Assembly: GCA_021018815.1 (NCBI GenBank)
Contig: JAITYX010000045.1
Coordinates: 124,001-188,000 of the forward strand
Direction: 5' to 3'
From: Talinum fruticosum
Lineage: Eukaryota; Streptophyta; Magnoliopsida; Caryophyllales; Talinaceae
Length of the DNA: 64,000 nt
The notes beneath the pieces are model-generated. The model did not search any database and was not told the DNA's origin. It saw only the letters and a program-made list of their open reading frames with translations. This document shows, in pieces, positions 32,312-42,424 of the stretch. The position numbers and the translations under genes are program-made. Within the stretch, counting starts at the first letter, position 1. Each line of letters starts with the position of its first letter.

Positions 32312-33765
32312 TTCTCCCCTTGTAGGAAAGAATTTGCCCTCAAATTCTCAAAAACATCATTTTCCAAGTGTGGAAAAAATATAGTGAAGCTTGCGGTGAA
32401 GTTGAGGGTAGAATGCTCTTGGGTGTTCGGACAGCCAGCTAGGTGCATGGACACGTTTTGGAAGGTCGGACAGCATGGGTGCTCCTTTAGCATGCTCACG
32501 ATATAGGAATAGAGTTGATCAACCAAAATGCCGTGATGAAGCACACAAAACCAAGTACACTTGGGGAGAAAAATATCCTCCTTTGGTACCAAAAATTTTG
32601 ATTCAATCCATGGGACCTCTTGCTTCTCTTCTCGGCCTTTTGCCCTCATTTCATCATCACAATCTGGTTGGTGGGAGGAGTGGCCTGCTGGGCTGGAAAT
32701 CACGTAGTGCTGCATGGTTTGTTGTGGGGAAAAGTTAGGAGGAATTTTATTTGGAGAGGTGTGGGCAGATTTTGGTGGATAAAATTCAGAGAGATAAATT
32801 CTTCTATAAGGCCACAACTCGAGGAAAAGAATTTGGAGTAAAGGTGGTTTAAATGGAGGGGTAAGAATGGGGTTCAAATCAGCCATGGGAAGGGTTGCGG
32901 GTTCTTTTGTGGGTAGTGGAATGAGTTGGCTCAAATCTGGTTTGTATGTGAGCTTGGCTTGAATTTCTTCCAAGGTTAAATCAACCTTGATCACCCAACA
33001 AATTAAGGCTCTCATAATTTTTCCAATCACATGGGCAGCAAGAGTATTCACACACCACACAAGCTTAGTTAATAAAAGCCAAAACAGATTGGCTTCCATC
33101 ACTCCCTTCATGGTTCCAACTCCTTGGACAGATTTGATGCAGTCCAAAAACAAAGCATCATGGCTGGACAGTAGGCGCATTTGGGAAATAATAATTCCCT
33201 TGAACAAATTCTCCTTAAGCATTAATAGCTCTTCAAAGTCATGATCAACACCATACAAACACATTAGTGGATCAAAATAGAAAACACATTTTTCCAATGG
33301 AGTAAATGAGTTATACCTCTTTGCCAACTTATGGACTTCTTGTTTGTATCTCTCGGTTTGCCATTTGGTTGGTAAAGAGAATAACCATGAGAGTTCAACT
33401 CCATAAAAGCTCAACAATCGTTGCTCTTGGCAATTTACCAAATACAACAAGATCCTTTGATCTACAAAATAGTAGCTCCAATATGTAAGTGTGAATAAGA
33501 TAGTCAAAACTTCTTTTGGGCGCTTCACACAATCCGGATATAATCTTTGGAGGCTTTTCTCAACAATGAACGTCCATGTAAATTGCTCTAAAACAATTTC
33601 ACAATTTTCCACATGTAAAGGAAACAAACACCTCAAGAAAAATGTATCATTTGATTTTTGAGGTTTTCCTTGTTCCACCATTTTGTTTGTGAACTCAAGC
33701 TTTTCCTCATGCTCAACTTCATGCGGTTGGTACAATTCACACACGGCCAGATTAGCATCAATCAT
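32173..33765 (-). CDS. N5 long ORF: RT-less, pol-derived protein with LTR-encoded tail
   Basis: A 530-codon open frame. Residues about 75-190 align by eye with gypsy RNase H: KRPKEVLTILFTLTYWSYYF against DKEFYAIVRTLGHWSHYL, then HKLAKRY against ADALSRRY, LYGVDHDFEEL against LYHNDEDFCEI, and ENLFKG against GYLFKG. The catalytic His-Ser-Asp-His box is replaced. No RT and no integrase core are present. Residues about 450-490 read [19 protein letters not shown], the same pre-LTR block as in G1/G4. The last 45 or so residues are LTR-encoded. The start overlaps the gag stop as ATGA (33762-33765), whereas N6 has the two parts in one frame. Function unknown. The role in particle assembly or RNA binding is a guess. 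Confidence 0.75.
   Translation of the reverse strand: MIDANLAVCELYQPHEVEHEEKLEFTNKMVEQGKPQKSNDTFFLRCLFPLHVENCEIVLEQFTWTFIVEKSLQRLYPDCVKRPKEVLTILFTLTYWSYYFVDQRILLYLVNCQEQRLLSFYGVELSWLFSLPTKWQTERYKQEVHKLAKRYNSFTPLEKCVFYFDPLMCLYGVDHDFEELLMLKENLFKGIIISQMRLLSSHDALFLDCIKSVQGVGTMKGVMEANLFWLLLTKLVWCVNTLAAHVIGKIMRALICWVIKVDLTLEEIQAKLTYKPDLSQLIPLPTKEPATLPMADLNPILTPPFKPPLLQILFLELWPYRRIYLSEFYPPKSAHTSPNKIPPNFSPQQTMQHYVISSPAGHSSHQPDCDDEMRAKGREEKQEVPWIESKFLVPKEDIFLPKCTWFCVLHHGILVDQLYSYIVSMLKEHPCCPTFQNVSMHLAGCPNTQEHSTLNFTASFTIFFPHLENDVFENLRANSFLQGENDGEWTALHFELEDIHPKEASIPGNIPKLLEFVLIIFDPGDAKPRV
32312..32322 (-). other. N5 polypurine tract
   Basis: Minus-strand ACAAGGGGAGAA-type purine run directly before the 3' LTR. 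It is translated within the ORF as Gln-Gly-Glu-Asn. Confidence 0.82.
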
Positions 33766-34376
33766 ATGGCATGGATTTTTGGAGGAAAATGGTCGAGTGA
33801 GGCTAAGGATTTTTTGGCCAGAGGGTGGCTGTTTTGTGGGAGTTCAAAGGGGTGGACAGTAGGTGGTTGGTGGCTTTGGGGTAGGAAAAATGGGGGCTGG
33901 TTGGTTGGCTTCGGTGGGGAAATGTGGGGGTTCTCTTTGAGGGGTGTTGGGGCATTTTGTGGAGGTGGAGAGGGCTGGACATTTGGGGTTTTGGAAGGAG
34001 AAAAAGGAAGGGCTGAAAGTTTTGGGGAGGGGGAAGACAAACTCCCCTTGTTATGGTGCTTGCTCTCGGTGTGAGGAGGTTTGTAATTGAATGGACAAAA
34101 ATTTTTAAGCAACTTCCCTCTCAACTTTCTCCATGTACACAATCTTGCTTTGCCTTTCTTCTTCCTTCTCATGTTGTATATTTTCCACCAAGTGAGGGCA
34201 TGACTCCTCAACTTAGATACAACAATCTCCATTTTCTCATGCTCTTCTAACCTCAAGTTGTCAAAGGCCTCTTCAACCTTGATGAACCAACTAAGAAAGA
34301 GTTCTTGTTGGCCATAAAATTTTGGCACAAATAGATTGACCAACTCAAAATTAGAAGGAGCCATTTCAGCACTCAA
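33762..34376 (-). CDS. N5 gag-like ORF
   Basis: 204 codons from ATG 34376. Gag domain at residues 1-105 (SNFELVNLFVPKFYGQQELF, VEEAFDNLRLEEHEKMEIVV, LRSHALTWWKIYNM, TWRKLRGKLLKNFCPFNYK), then a Pro-rich linker (NVQPSPPPQNAP, ISPPKPTNQPP). There is no zinc knuckle and no acidic segment. It ends in TGA overlapping the ATG of the long ORF. The gag core matches those of N3, N4, N6 and N7 and, more distantly, the capsid of G1/G4. Expected role: shell of the particle that carries the element RNA. Confidence 0.83.
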   Translation of the reverse strand: MSAEMAPSNFELVNLFVPKFYGQQELFLSWFIKVEEAFDNLRLEEHEKMEIVVSKLRSHALTWWKIYNMRRKKKGKARLCTWRKLRGKLLKNFCPFNYKPPHTESKHHNKGSLSSPSPKLSALPFSPSKTPNVQPSPPPQNAPTPLKENPHISPPKPTNQPPFFLPQSHQPPTVHPFELPQNSHPLAKKSLASLDHFPPKIHAI

Positions 34377-34529
34377 AAACCCAATGTCAAGTGGTGTTCA
34401 CGGTTGTGAAGAAAAAATGGGCAGAAAATTTTTTGTGGATGGACGGGTTTGGGATTTTTGTGGAGCTGGCTGTTTTTGGTGTTTTTGATTTTTGTGGAAA
34501 TGGATACAATCACCCAAGGTTCAGAACTT

Positions 34530-34541
34530 GCTCTGATACCA
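34530..34541 (-). other. N5 primer binding site
   Basis: Minus-strand TGGTATCAGAGC, four bases inside the 5' LTR. Confidence 0.9.
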
Positions 34542-34545
34542 AAGT

Positions 34546-35811
34546 TGATGTGTAGTGGGAGCGGAAGCAAAAAGATAAGCAAAACCGCAAACAAGCAAGC
34601 TGGCCAGAACAGGTCCTGCAGGTGCGGTTCTGGGAGAAAATGTGAAAGGAGGGGCAAATGGATGAATTTGAAGCTGAAATTTGACAGGATGGTTATTAAC
34701 TGGGCCAAGAAGGTTGTGTAAAAATATTGGAATTTTTGGAGGTCGGGAAAGCCTTGAACACAGAGCTGAAAGTCAGGGTTCTATGCTGACTGTCCAGGAT
34801 GAGTCTCTTTGTTTGTTTCAAGGGTGGAAGGCGGAGTTCTTCTTGGTTTAAGCTGAGATTTGGTGGAGATGGTCTCAACTCATGTAAGATGAAGTGTGTG
34901 AAATTTGGGAAAGAGATGATTCGTGGATTGGGAGATATGGTTGATGGAAGTCGCTGGATAGAACCTGGATTCTGGCTTGGATACAGAAACACCACCAAGC
35001 TGAATCAAGGGGCACTTTGCAATCTGGCCGGATACAGAAACACCACCGGGGATTGTAAAGACTCAAAGGACACCACCAAGCTTGCCAAGGCTCGGATACA
35101 GCAATGAGAATTCAAAGGGTTGAGAAATCCATCTCAAAAGAGCAAGGCTCAAAGTTCATATATTCATCAAAGTTGTTTTTACAAGAGCTATGCTAGCTGA
35201 ATATATAATGCCTAACAATGGCATTTTACAAGCTAAAAGTAAGCTGGAAAATAAAGCAAAAATGATAATAAAACTACTAAGATTCTTTCCCCTTCTCCAA
35301 GTTAAGCTAGAGTGAATTCTAGCCAAGTATTGCCAAAATTGGGAACATGTGGTTGTGGCTTGTTTTCCCCTTTCCCAAGCCTCATTTCCATTTGGCCAAC
35401 ACATCATATTCTAGGAGGCTTCTAGAATGTCTTCTTTCCTCTCCTTTGATGCATCATTTTGGACGTTTAATCATATAGCATTGGAAACTTGGACCGGCCA
35501 AAAATACACACCATGTTATTTATGTGCAAACGATTGGACCCTTCACGGTTGGTCATGGCCGAACTTCACCTTGTGCTTATCATGGAGGATTTTAGGTTGC
35601 TAGCTGATTTCTTCCTATCTAACCTCTTGACTCTTTAGGTAGATAATTATTTATGAACATGAATTCATAAAAATCACACTCTTGGCTTTGCATCCCCGGG
35701 ATCAAAAATGATCAAAACAAATTCAAGTAATTTTGGGATATTCCGGGTATGCTAGCTTCCTTAGGATGAATATCTTCCAGCTCAAAATGTAGGGCTGTCC
35801 ACTCTCCATCA
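34546..35811 (-). repeat. N5 5' LTR
   Basis: 1266 bp, nearly identical to 31046-32311. A TATA-like run (ATTATATATTCAGC on the minus strand, near 35196-35210) would start transcription. Confidence 0.97.
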
Positions 35812-36520
35812 AAGTGTTTCTCAAATCCTTTCTTCCGCTTTGTCCACCGTAGTGATGGACAAGCTCTCCTCGGTGTCCACCGAAATCAAGGACACCCTCC
35901 GGTCATTTAAGATTGTTCTTCGATCTATGACCATCAATCGAAAACTACTCAATCCCAAATCGGAGAGCAGCAAGACATGCTTCTCGAGATGAAAGCACCG
36001 GTCAAGGAGCAAATGGAGATGATTGAGCTCCTTCAGGAAAGGCGTTCCAAGGCGGCTCAAGATCCAGTCGACTCGGATACATCGGAAGAATCCTCGAGTC
36101 CAGCCAAATCCCCTTTGTAGGGGAAGAAGAAAAGAAGAAGGAGAAGAAGCGAAGCCTGCGGCTGAGGCAGCTCCTTCGAGGAGAAAGAAGAAGAAACAGG
36201 AGCCGAAGCAGCTGAGGGCCAAGGTGCTCCAAGCACTCCAACTCGAAGTGATCGGCTCGGACGGTGAGTCCGAGTGGGTCGAAGACCTTGCCGACCATGG
36301 TCGGTCGGCAGCAGAGCCAGCACCTCCCTCGGTCGAGTTCCAAGAGGATGAACCTCTGGATGACTTAGTCCCGGGTCGACCACTCGGAGCCGAGCCCATT
36401 CCGGAGATACCAGTGCTGCCCCGCCTCGTTCGTCTACATCTTCACGATCTTATCGGTGAAGGCGCACTGCTCGTCCACCATCCTCGACTCGGATCGCTCT
36501 CTCCCTCCATCTTATAAGTT
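35812..36520 (+). pseudogene. C1 3' ORF, C-terminal half
   Basis: Plus strand, homologous to the end of the C3 3' ORF. It begins with a probable coiled coil (MDKLSSVSTEIKDTLRSFK, then an EQQDMLLEMKA-like stretch), continues into a Lys/Arg/Glu-rich segment (GRRKEEGEEAKPAAEAAPSR, KKKKQEPKQL) and ends with EFQEDEPLDDLVPGRPLG and a Pro-rich tail. The best single frame is 36023-36517. The GC content is visibly higher than in the surroundings. Overlapping minus-strand frames of 108-192 codons are shadows. The position between pol and the 3' LTR is where some copia elements carry an env-like gene. I see no signal peptide or membrane segment here. Function unknown. Confidence 0.65.
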
Positions 36521-37027
36521 TTTCTTTTTCGCTTTTAGATTTTTTTGTCCGGACATTCAAATTTGTATCCTCTTGATACATTCTTCCTCTTTTTGTTTTT
36601 TTTTTTTTGCTGAAAGGCAAGCGGGAGAATATTTACAAATTTGTTGTCTTGTTTAGGGGAGTTTCTCTCACCCTCTTTTGCGTATATACTTGTTATTAAT
36701 GAAGTTTCAGTTTCATGCTTATTACTTTCGAGTTTCAATTATTTCGAGTTTCAATTTCTCGCTCGGTAATTTTCTTTACTCCGATTCATCATCTCAGTCT
36801 ATCATTGCTCCGATATTTCGGTTTTTAGCACTAAGGCAATCTAAGCTTACTTGCTCGATAGAATCTAAGTTTCAATCACTTATATCACTTCAACTCAGTC
36901 TATATCACTAAGCTTATTTGCACTCATTTCTCCGACTTATTTCTTGAGAAAGAATGAAAAATAACATCTATATCACTAACAAAGTTTCTATCTAAGTATG
37001 GAATGCCTTTCATCAAAAAGGGGAGAT
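36521..37027 (+). other. C1 spacer between 3' ORF and LTR, with polypurine tract
   Basis: AT-rich, non-coding. It matches 50212-50700 of C3 (TTGTCCGGACAT, a T-run, GCTGAAAGGCAAG, then TATGGAATG and CATCAAAAAGGGGAGAT). The purine run AAAAGGGGAGAT at 37016-37027 abuts the LTR. The spacer is probably the 3' untranslated region of the extra ORF. Confidence 0.75.
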
Positions 37028-38469
37028 TGAAGACTCCTACTTTGCAGGTATATCATTTTGAGTACCATCAATGAATTAGGTACGGACTTCATCTCTTGTA
37101 AGTTTTGATTACAAGTCATTCTAAGTACTTTAACAAACTTTTCTGAGTGATATAGAATCTTTTCTGAGTGTTACGAAACTATTGCATATGTTTTCACTTG
37201 ATTCCGACTGACTCAAAAAGCATACTCTTGCTTATCTTTTCACACATAGTTACGAGTCGCTCGGACTTATCGCATGTTCAAATATTTGCTCTAATGTGTA
37301 TAAACTCGAGTCCGACTATTCTAAGTTTGATTAAATTACAATGTTAATTCATCCTTCTAAGTCAGCATGTTTTGTTTGAACTGTGCTTGTCTAGATCAAG
37401 TTTCATTACTCCGATATTCCTTATCGGACTTGTTTTACTTCTAGAGTGACTCGGAAGGAATTTGAGTATAATGGATATTAGACTCGGAAAATTTCACTTT
37501 TTCGGGACTCGGATAATTAGGCACTTAATTATCTTAAATAAATTATTATTTGTGTCTAATCTTTGACCAAAGTATTTTATACTTTGAGAACCAAATTGAT
37601 TTACTTTTGTAGGTTATCTAATCGAGGTTATCCAATTTTTAAAATACAAAAGTAACCGGCTTCAAGTCGTCAATCACCAGCAGACAAGGCTTTTCTACTT
37701 CGACCATGGCCCGGACAATCGTGTCGGGGTTGTCTGTTTTAAAATTGGAAATCTGCAACGCCAAGCTCAATGGTGGTTTCCACCCTACTTTTCAGACACC
37801 ACCAGTGGATTAGGACATCCAAAGGAGTCAAGAACCGTTGCCCAACGTTCACACCTCAACGGATATTTTCCGAGTCACTTAGAAAAACCATTACAATGGT
37901 CACAAAGGACTTCTAATCAGTAGATTGCTGAATCTATTGTTGAAATTATCTCTCTCTATATAATTCTCTTTCAATCTTCTACTTACAACTCCAACTTTGT
38001 ACTTAACATCTTTATGAGTTGTAAGGTCTTGTAATCGATCACAAACACTTATTCTTACTTTCGAGTAAGGTCCCTTAACCGAGCTGTAAGGGTTAACTCA
38101 GCTCGATTGTCCCTAACTGTAAAGGTTACCTTAGTTAGGAAGTACTAGATCGAGATAAAGGAACTTCTAAGTCTAGGAACATCTTGTAAGGAATTGTCTA
38201 AGGGAGCAATTCTAGTTGAGTCTTTCTACTGTATTTTGTGGATTCAAAATAGTGGATTTGACTTGGTGCTTAGATTAGCACCGACCGTGGTTTTCCGCCC
38301 CGGGAAGGTTTCCACGTATTTTTGAGTTAACACATTTCGAGTCCAATCTAGACTCAGACTGTTTCAAAGTCAGCTTTAGAATTGAATCTTCCAATATTTG
38401 TTCAAATTTCCTCATCACTCTATTCAGCCCCCTCTAGGGTGACTTAGTCTCTCCAAGAGCAAACCTTCG
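37028..38469 (+). repeat. C1 3' LTR
   Basis: About 1442 bp, starting TGAAGACTCC and ending AAACCTTCG (CA in C3). Homologous along its length to the C3 3' LTR (50701-52184), including the block CCTCATCACTCTATTCAGCC near the end. No partner LTR, so the target duplication cannot be read. Confidence 0.85.
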
Positions 38470-38722
38470 GACACCGAACATGATATCCGGCCTAACCACA
38501 TTCAGCTAGTGTAAAGCAATTGGGAGACCTTCAGTAATGCTTTCAAAGTTCTTTGATATCGGGGACCTTCGGAATGAAACCTTAGAGAGCCCTTGTCTAA
38601 ATGAAACATTAACTCCTCCATCTAGACTCCTAAATGTTACGAACTTTGTGATCTCTAATAGACAATTTGTTTAACGAGCACTTCACACTTCTTTAGATTC
38701 TCACATAAACAGGAATGATTCA
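38470..38722 (-). other. Unassigned stretch, possible antisense copia RNase H remnant
   Basis: 253 bp between the C1 LTR and N6. On the minus strand a short frame near 38470-38500 reads RPDIMFGV, the copia RNase H motif also seen in C2 at about 54535 (RPDIMFSV). The rest shows no recognisable coding. The same host sequence should continue at 43693 beyond N6. Confidence 0.35.
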
Positions 38723-38727
38723 GATAA

Positions 38728-39991
38728 TGATGGAAAGTGGACAACCCTTGATCATGGACCGAGGACAAGTCATCAAGAGAGATCAAACATGCATGGAAAT
38801 TAGCCAAAGACACTTGAATTTCTTATTATCATTTTTGATCCCGGAGGATGAGAAGTCAAGAGTTTGATCTTTTATGAATTCATGTTCATAAATAATTATC
38901 TACCTAAAGAGTCAAGAAGGTAGCTAGGAAGAAATCAGCTAGCAACCTAAAATCCTCCACGTTAAGGCATGATGAATTAGGCCATGACAAACCGTGAAGA
39001 GTCAAGTCTTTTGTACATAAATAACTTGGTGCATTCTTTTGGTCGGTCCAAGGTCCAAGAGCCATATGCTTAAACGTCTACAATGATGCATCAAAGGAGA
39101 AGAATGAAGGCCTTCTAGAAACCTCTTGGAATATGTTGTGTTGGCCAAATGGAAATGAAGCTTGCTTAAGGGGAAAGGCCTCACAACCACATGTTCCCAA
39201 TTCTCAAAATACTTGGCTAGAATTCATCCTAGCTTAACTTGGAGGAGAGGAAAGAATCTTGGTAGGTTTTATTATCATTTTACTTTAATTTTTAGCTTTG
39301 TTTCAGCTTTGTAAAATGCCATTGTTAGGCATTATAAATTCAGCACACATGCTCATTGTAAAAACAACCTTGATGAATTTATAAACTTGAGCTTTGCTCC
39401 TTTTGAGATGAATTTCTCAACCCCTTGAATTCTCATTGCTGTATCTGAGCCTTGGCAAGCTTGGTGGTGTCCTTTGAGTCCTTACAATCCCGGTGGTGTT
39501 TCTGTATCCGGCCAGATTGCAAGGTGCCCCTCGGTTCCCTTGGTGGTGTTTACGTATCCAAGCCGGAACCCGGGATTTATCCAGCGACTTTCCGCATTCA
39601 TATCTCCCAATCCACAAATCATTTTATCCCCAAATTTCATCCACACCCCCATACACGAGTTGAGACCATTCCCATCAAATCTCAGCTCAATCCAAGAAGT
39701 ATTCCATCCTCAGCACCAAAAACAAACAAAGAACCTCATTCTGGACAGCCGCCCAGCGTGACCTTCTGTTTGCCTTTGGTTCAAGGTGATCCCGACCTTG
39801 GATGCTGCCCAAATTTTACCACAGCCTTCCCTGACCAGTTAAATAACCCTCCACAAAATTTCGTCCAAACAATCCATCATTTGCCCCTCCTTTCACCCTT
39901 TTCCCCATAACCGCACCTGCAGGTCTTATTCTGGACAGCTTGCTTGTTTGCGGTTTTGCTTCATCTTTGCTTCCGCTCCCACTATACATCA
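38728..39991 (+). repeat. N6 5' LTR
   Basis: 1264 bp, TGATGGAAAG...CACTATACATCA. TATA-like run CATTATAAATTCAGC near 39328-39342. Leader hairpin arms CTTGG (39539-39543) and CCAAG (39558-39562). The LTR tail frame is stopped after 24 codons here, but is open in the 3' LTR. Confidence 0.93.
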
Positions 39992-39995
39992 ACTT

Positions 39996-40007
39996 TGGTA
40001 TCAGAGC
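39996..40007 (+). other. N6 primer binding site
   Basis: TGGTATCAGAGC, four bases after the LTR end. Initiator-tRNA-Met type. Confidence 0.9.
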
Positions 40008-40167
40008 AAGTTCTGATCCTTGGTGTATTGTGTCCATTCCCCATAAACCCAAAAACACAAAAATAGCCAGCTCCACAAAAAAACCCAAAACCAAAACACA
40101 AAAAAAAAATTTCTGCCCATTTCTCTCCACCACTGTACCCCTCACATTTGGGTTTTTGAGAGCTGAA

Positions 40168-40749
40168 ATGACATCTTCTAACTTTGAGTTGGTTAGCCTA
40201 CTTGTGCCTAAATTCTATGGCCAACAAAATCAATTTGTTAGTTGGTTTGTCAAGGTTGATGAAGCCTTTGCAAACTTGAGCTTAATGGAGTATGAGAAGG
40301 TTGAGATTGTTGTGTCAAAGTTGAGGAGTCATGCCCTCACTTGGTGGGCAACCTACAAAGTGAAAAGAAAGACAAGAGGCAAAGAAAGAGTGCACACATG
40401 GAGGAAGCTAAGAGGGAAGTTGCTCAAAAAATTTTGTCCATTCAATTACAAATCCCTTCCCACCGAGAGCACACACCTTGACAAGGGAGTTTGTCTTCTC
40501 CTTCCCCTAAACTTTCAGCCCCCTCTTCTCTTTCCAAAACCCCAAATGTCCAGCCCTCTCCACCTCCACATAATGCCCCAACACCCCACAAAAAAAGCCC
40601 CCACATTTCCCCACCAAAGCCAACCAACCGGCCCCCATTTCCCCCACCCCAAAGCACCAAACCAAGCCTTCCAAAAAGCCACCAACCACCTACTGTCTAG
40701 CCCTTTGAACTCCCACAAAATACCCATCCCATCACCAAAGAACCCTTAG
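40168..40749 (+). pseudogene. N6 gag-like ORF (frameshifted in the linker)
   Basis: From ATG 40168: MTSSNFELVSLLVPKFYGQQ, VDEAFANLSLMEYEKVEIVV, LRSHALTWWATYKV, TWRKLRGKLLKKFCPFNYKS. One base is missing near 40480 (DKGVC against NKGSLSS in other copies), after which the true Pro-rich linker continues one frame over (40491-40700), with a TAG in HQPPTV-stop. Downstream, the frame with EPLASLDHF joins the pol-derived part without a break. The ancestral product was therefore one polyprotein, in contrast to the two overlapping ORFs of N5. Confidence 0.82.
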
Positions 40750-42396
40750 CCTCACTTGACCATTTTACCCCAAAAATTCCATCCCACATTTTTGTTCCCA
40801 TTCTGGCCGTGAGTGGACTGCCCAAGGTGCATGACATTGATCATGAATTTTGTTCTATGCAAGAGCTTGAATTGAAATCCAAAGTGGTAGAACAAGGAGA
40901 GCCTCAAAAATTGAATGTTGTATTTTCTATGAGGTGTTCTATTCCTTTACATTTGGAAAATTGTGGAAATGTGTTTGAGCAATTTACATGGGCATGTATT
41001 GTTGAAAGAAGTCTCCAAAGATTGTATCCGGATTGTGTGAAGCGCCCAAAAGAATTTTGACTATCTTGTTCACACTTACATGTTGGAGTTACTACTTTGA
41101 AGATCAAAGGATCTTATTGTGTTTGACGAGTTGCCAAGAGCAACAACAATTGAGTTTTTATGGAGTTGAACTTTCATGGTTATTCTCTTTACCAACCCAT
41201 TGGCAAACCGAGAGGTACAAACGAGAAGTCCATAAGTTGGCAAAGAGGTATATCTCTTTTACTCCATTGGAAAATTGTGTTTCCCATTTTTATAAGCTAA
41301 TGTGCTTGTTTGGTGTTGAGTATGATTTTGGAGAACCACTAGTGCATGAGGAGAATTTGTTCAAGGGAACAAAATTGTTTGCTAATGGCGGAGCTAGTGA
41401 CTTGTTCTTCCAATTTACACACCATGGCTGCCTTGCTACTTGTCCTCGAAGCAAATGGTTTTATTGAGACCCAAGGAGGAAATTCTTAACCTCCTAAAAT
41501 GTCATTTTTCTAGCCATGAGGCCTTGATTCCGGGCCACACCAAATCTGTCCATGAAGCTAGAATTGACAAGATGGAAGCCAATCTGTTTTGGCTTGTATT
41601 AACCAAACTTGTGTGGTGTTTTAATGCTCTTACCGCCCTTGCGATTCTGTCCAAGAGAAAGCAACTTGAGCTTAGCCCCATTCAAGAGCTCATTCCACTA
41701 CCCCAAAACCCACAATTTCACACCGAAACTCCCCAAAACAAATCTGCCCATACTCCTCCAAATAAAAACCCATTCGGCCGTCCTCCACAAAGAACCATAC
41801 ACCACCAAAACACAAACACCCTTCTGTCCAGCAAACCCGCATGTCACATAAGCTCCACAAGTGTTCAAAAGGCCCAAAAACAAATTGAAGAGTTGATGAC
41901 TAATGGCCTAGGAAGTCCATGGAAGGTGCTTAGTCTTTTTGAGCAAGGTGATTTCCTTCTCATAGACAACCGATTTGGTATGCCCCATTGTGGAACACAA
42001 GACTTACCTAACCGGGAAGTGTGTGAAGTAGCTTGGGCTGAGCATTTTGGTTCGACCGTGAGCATGTCAAGAGAGCGTATGTTATGGCCGAATATGGTGG
42101 AACAAGCTCTAGACATTGTGGGAAATTATGTGGAACCTACTCAATTGGTGCCAAAGGAAGATGAGTTCCGGTTTTGTAACTTTTGTCATGAGATTTTGGG
42201 TAGACAACATTGTGTTTGTCATACCGTGAGCATACAAGGAGCACACCGTTTCTGGCAAGGTAGGGAAGAGAAAGCTCAAAACACTTTCAAGGAGTTTTAT
42301 CAAGAAGCAAGAGAGCATTCCATTTCTCCATTCTCCACAAGCCTCAACATAATCAAATTTTTTCAAACTTGGATATTGGTATTTCCGAGAATTTGA
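40750..42396 (+). pseudogene. N6 pol-derived ORF: RNase H-like and integrase zinc-domain-like remnants
   Basis: Three frames in order (to 41060, 41033-41467, 41440-42396). The first two carry the RNase H-like part: RPKEF, TILFTLTCWSYYFEDQRILL, HKLAKRY and LFGVEYDFGEP. The third, 318 codons, contains MPHCGTQDLPNREVCEVAWA, EHFGSTVSMSRERMLWPNMV. This aligns with the gypsy integrase zinc domain ([32 protein letters not shown]). One His is Cys, and the Cys-Cys pair is lost. The frame ends with ENLRTNSS-type sequence one frame over. Without zinc ligands or acidic residues no activity is expected. It resembles N5 throughout. Confidence 0.72.
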
Positions 42397-42413
42397 GGAC
42401 AAATTCTTCTCTA

Positions 42414-42424
42414 CATGGGGAGAG
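42414..42424 (+). other. N6 polypurine tract
   Basis: ATGGGGAGAG directly before the 3' LTR. Confidence 0.78.

Larger units (their letters stand above)
31046..35811 (-). mobile_element. N5: complete non-autonomous LTR element, minus strand, duplication AAGTG
   Basis: 4766 bp: 5' LTR 34546-35811, primer site 34530-34541, gag ORF 33762-34376, pol-derived ORF 32173-33765, polypurine tract 32312-32322, 3' LTR 31046-32311. AAGTG flanks at 31041-31045 and 35812-35816. The LTRs are both 1266 bp and differ, as far as I can see, by one substitution and two single-base indels. This is the youngest insertion in the window. It landed in the 3' ORF of copia C1. It has no RT or integrase core, so it must be mobilised in trans. 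Confidence 0.97.
31022..38469 (+). mobile_element. C1: 3' end of a Ty1/copia element, split by N5
   Basis: 31022-31045 and 35812-36520 are the C-terminal half of the extra 3' ORF, homologous to 49440-50210 of C3. They are followed by 3' untranslated sequence, a polypurine tract (37016-37027) and one LTR (37028-38469). The left edge at about 31022 abuts N4. Gag, pol and the 5' LTR are missing. Confidence 0.85.

Noticed and set aside
35821..36399. 192-codon minus-strand frame with Ser/Arg-rich sequence
   Set aside because: Shadow of the GC-rich, Lys/Arg-coding C1 3' ORF on the plus strand. No matching frame in C3.
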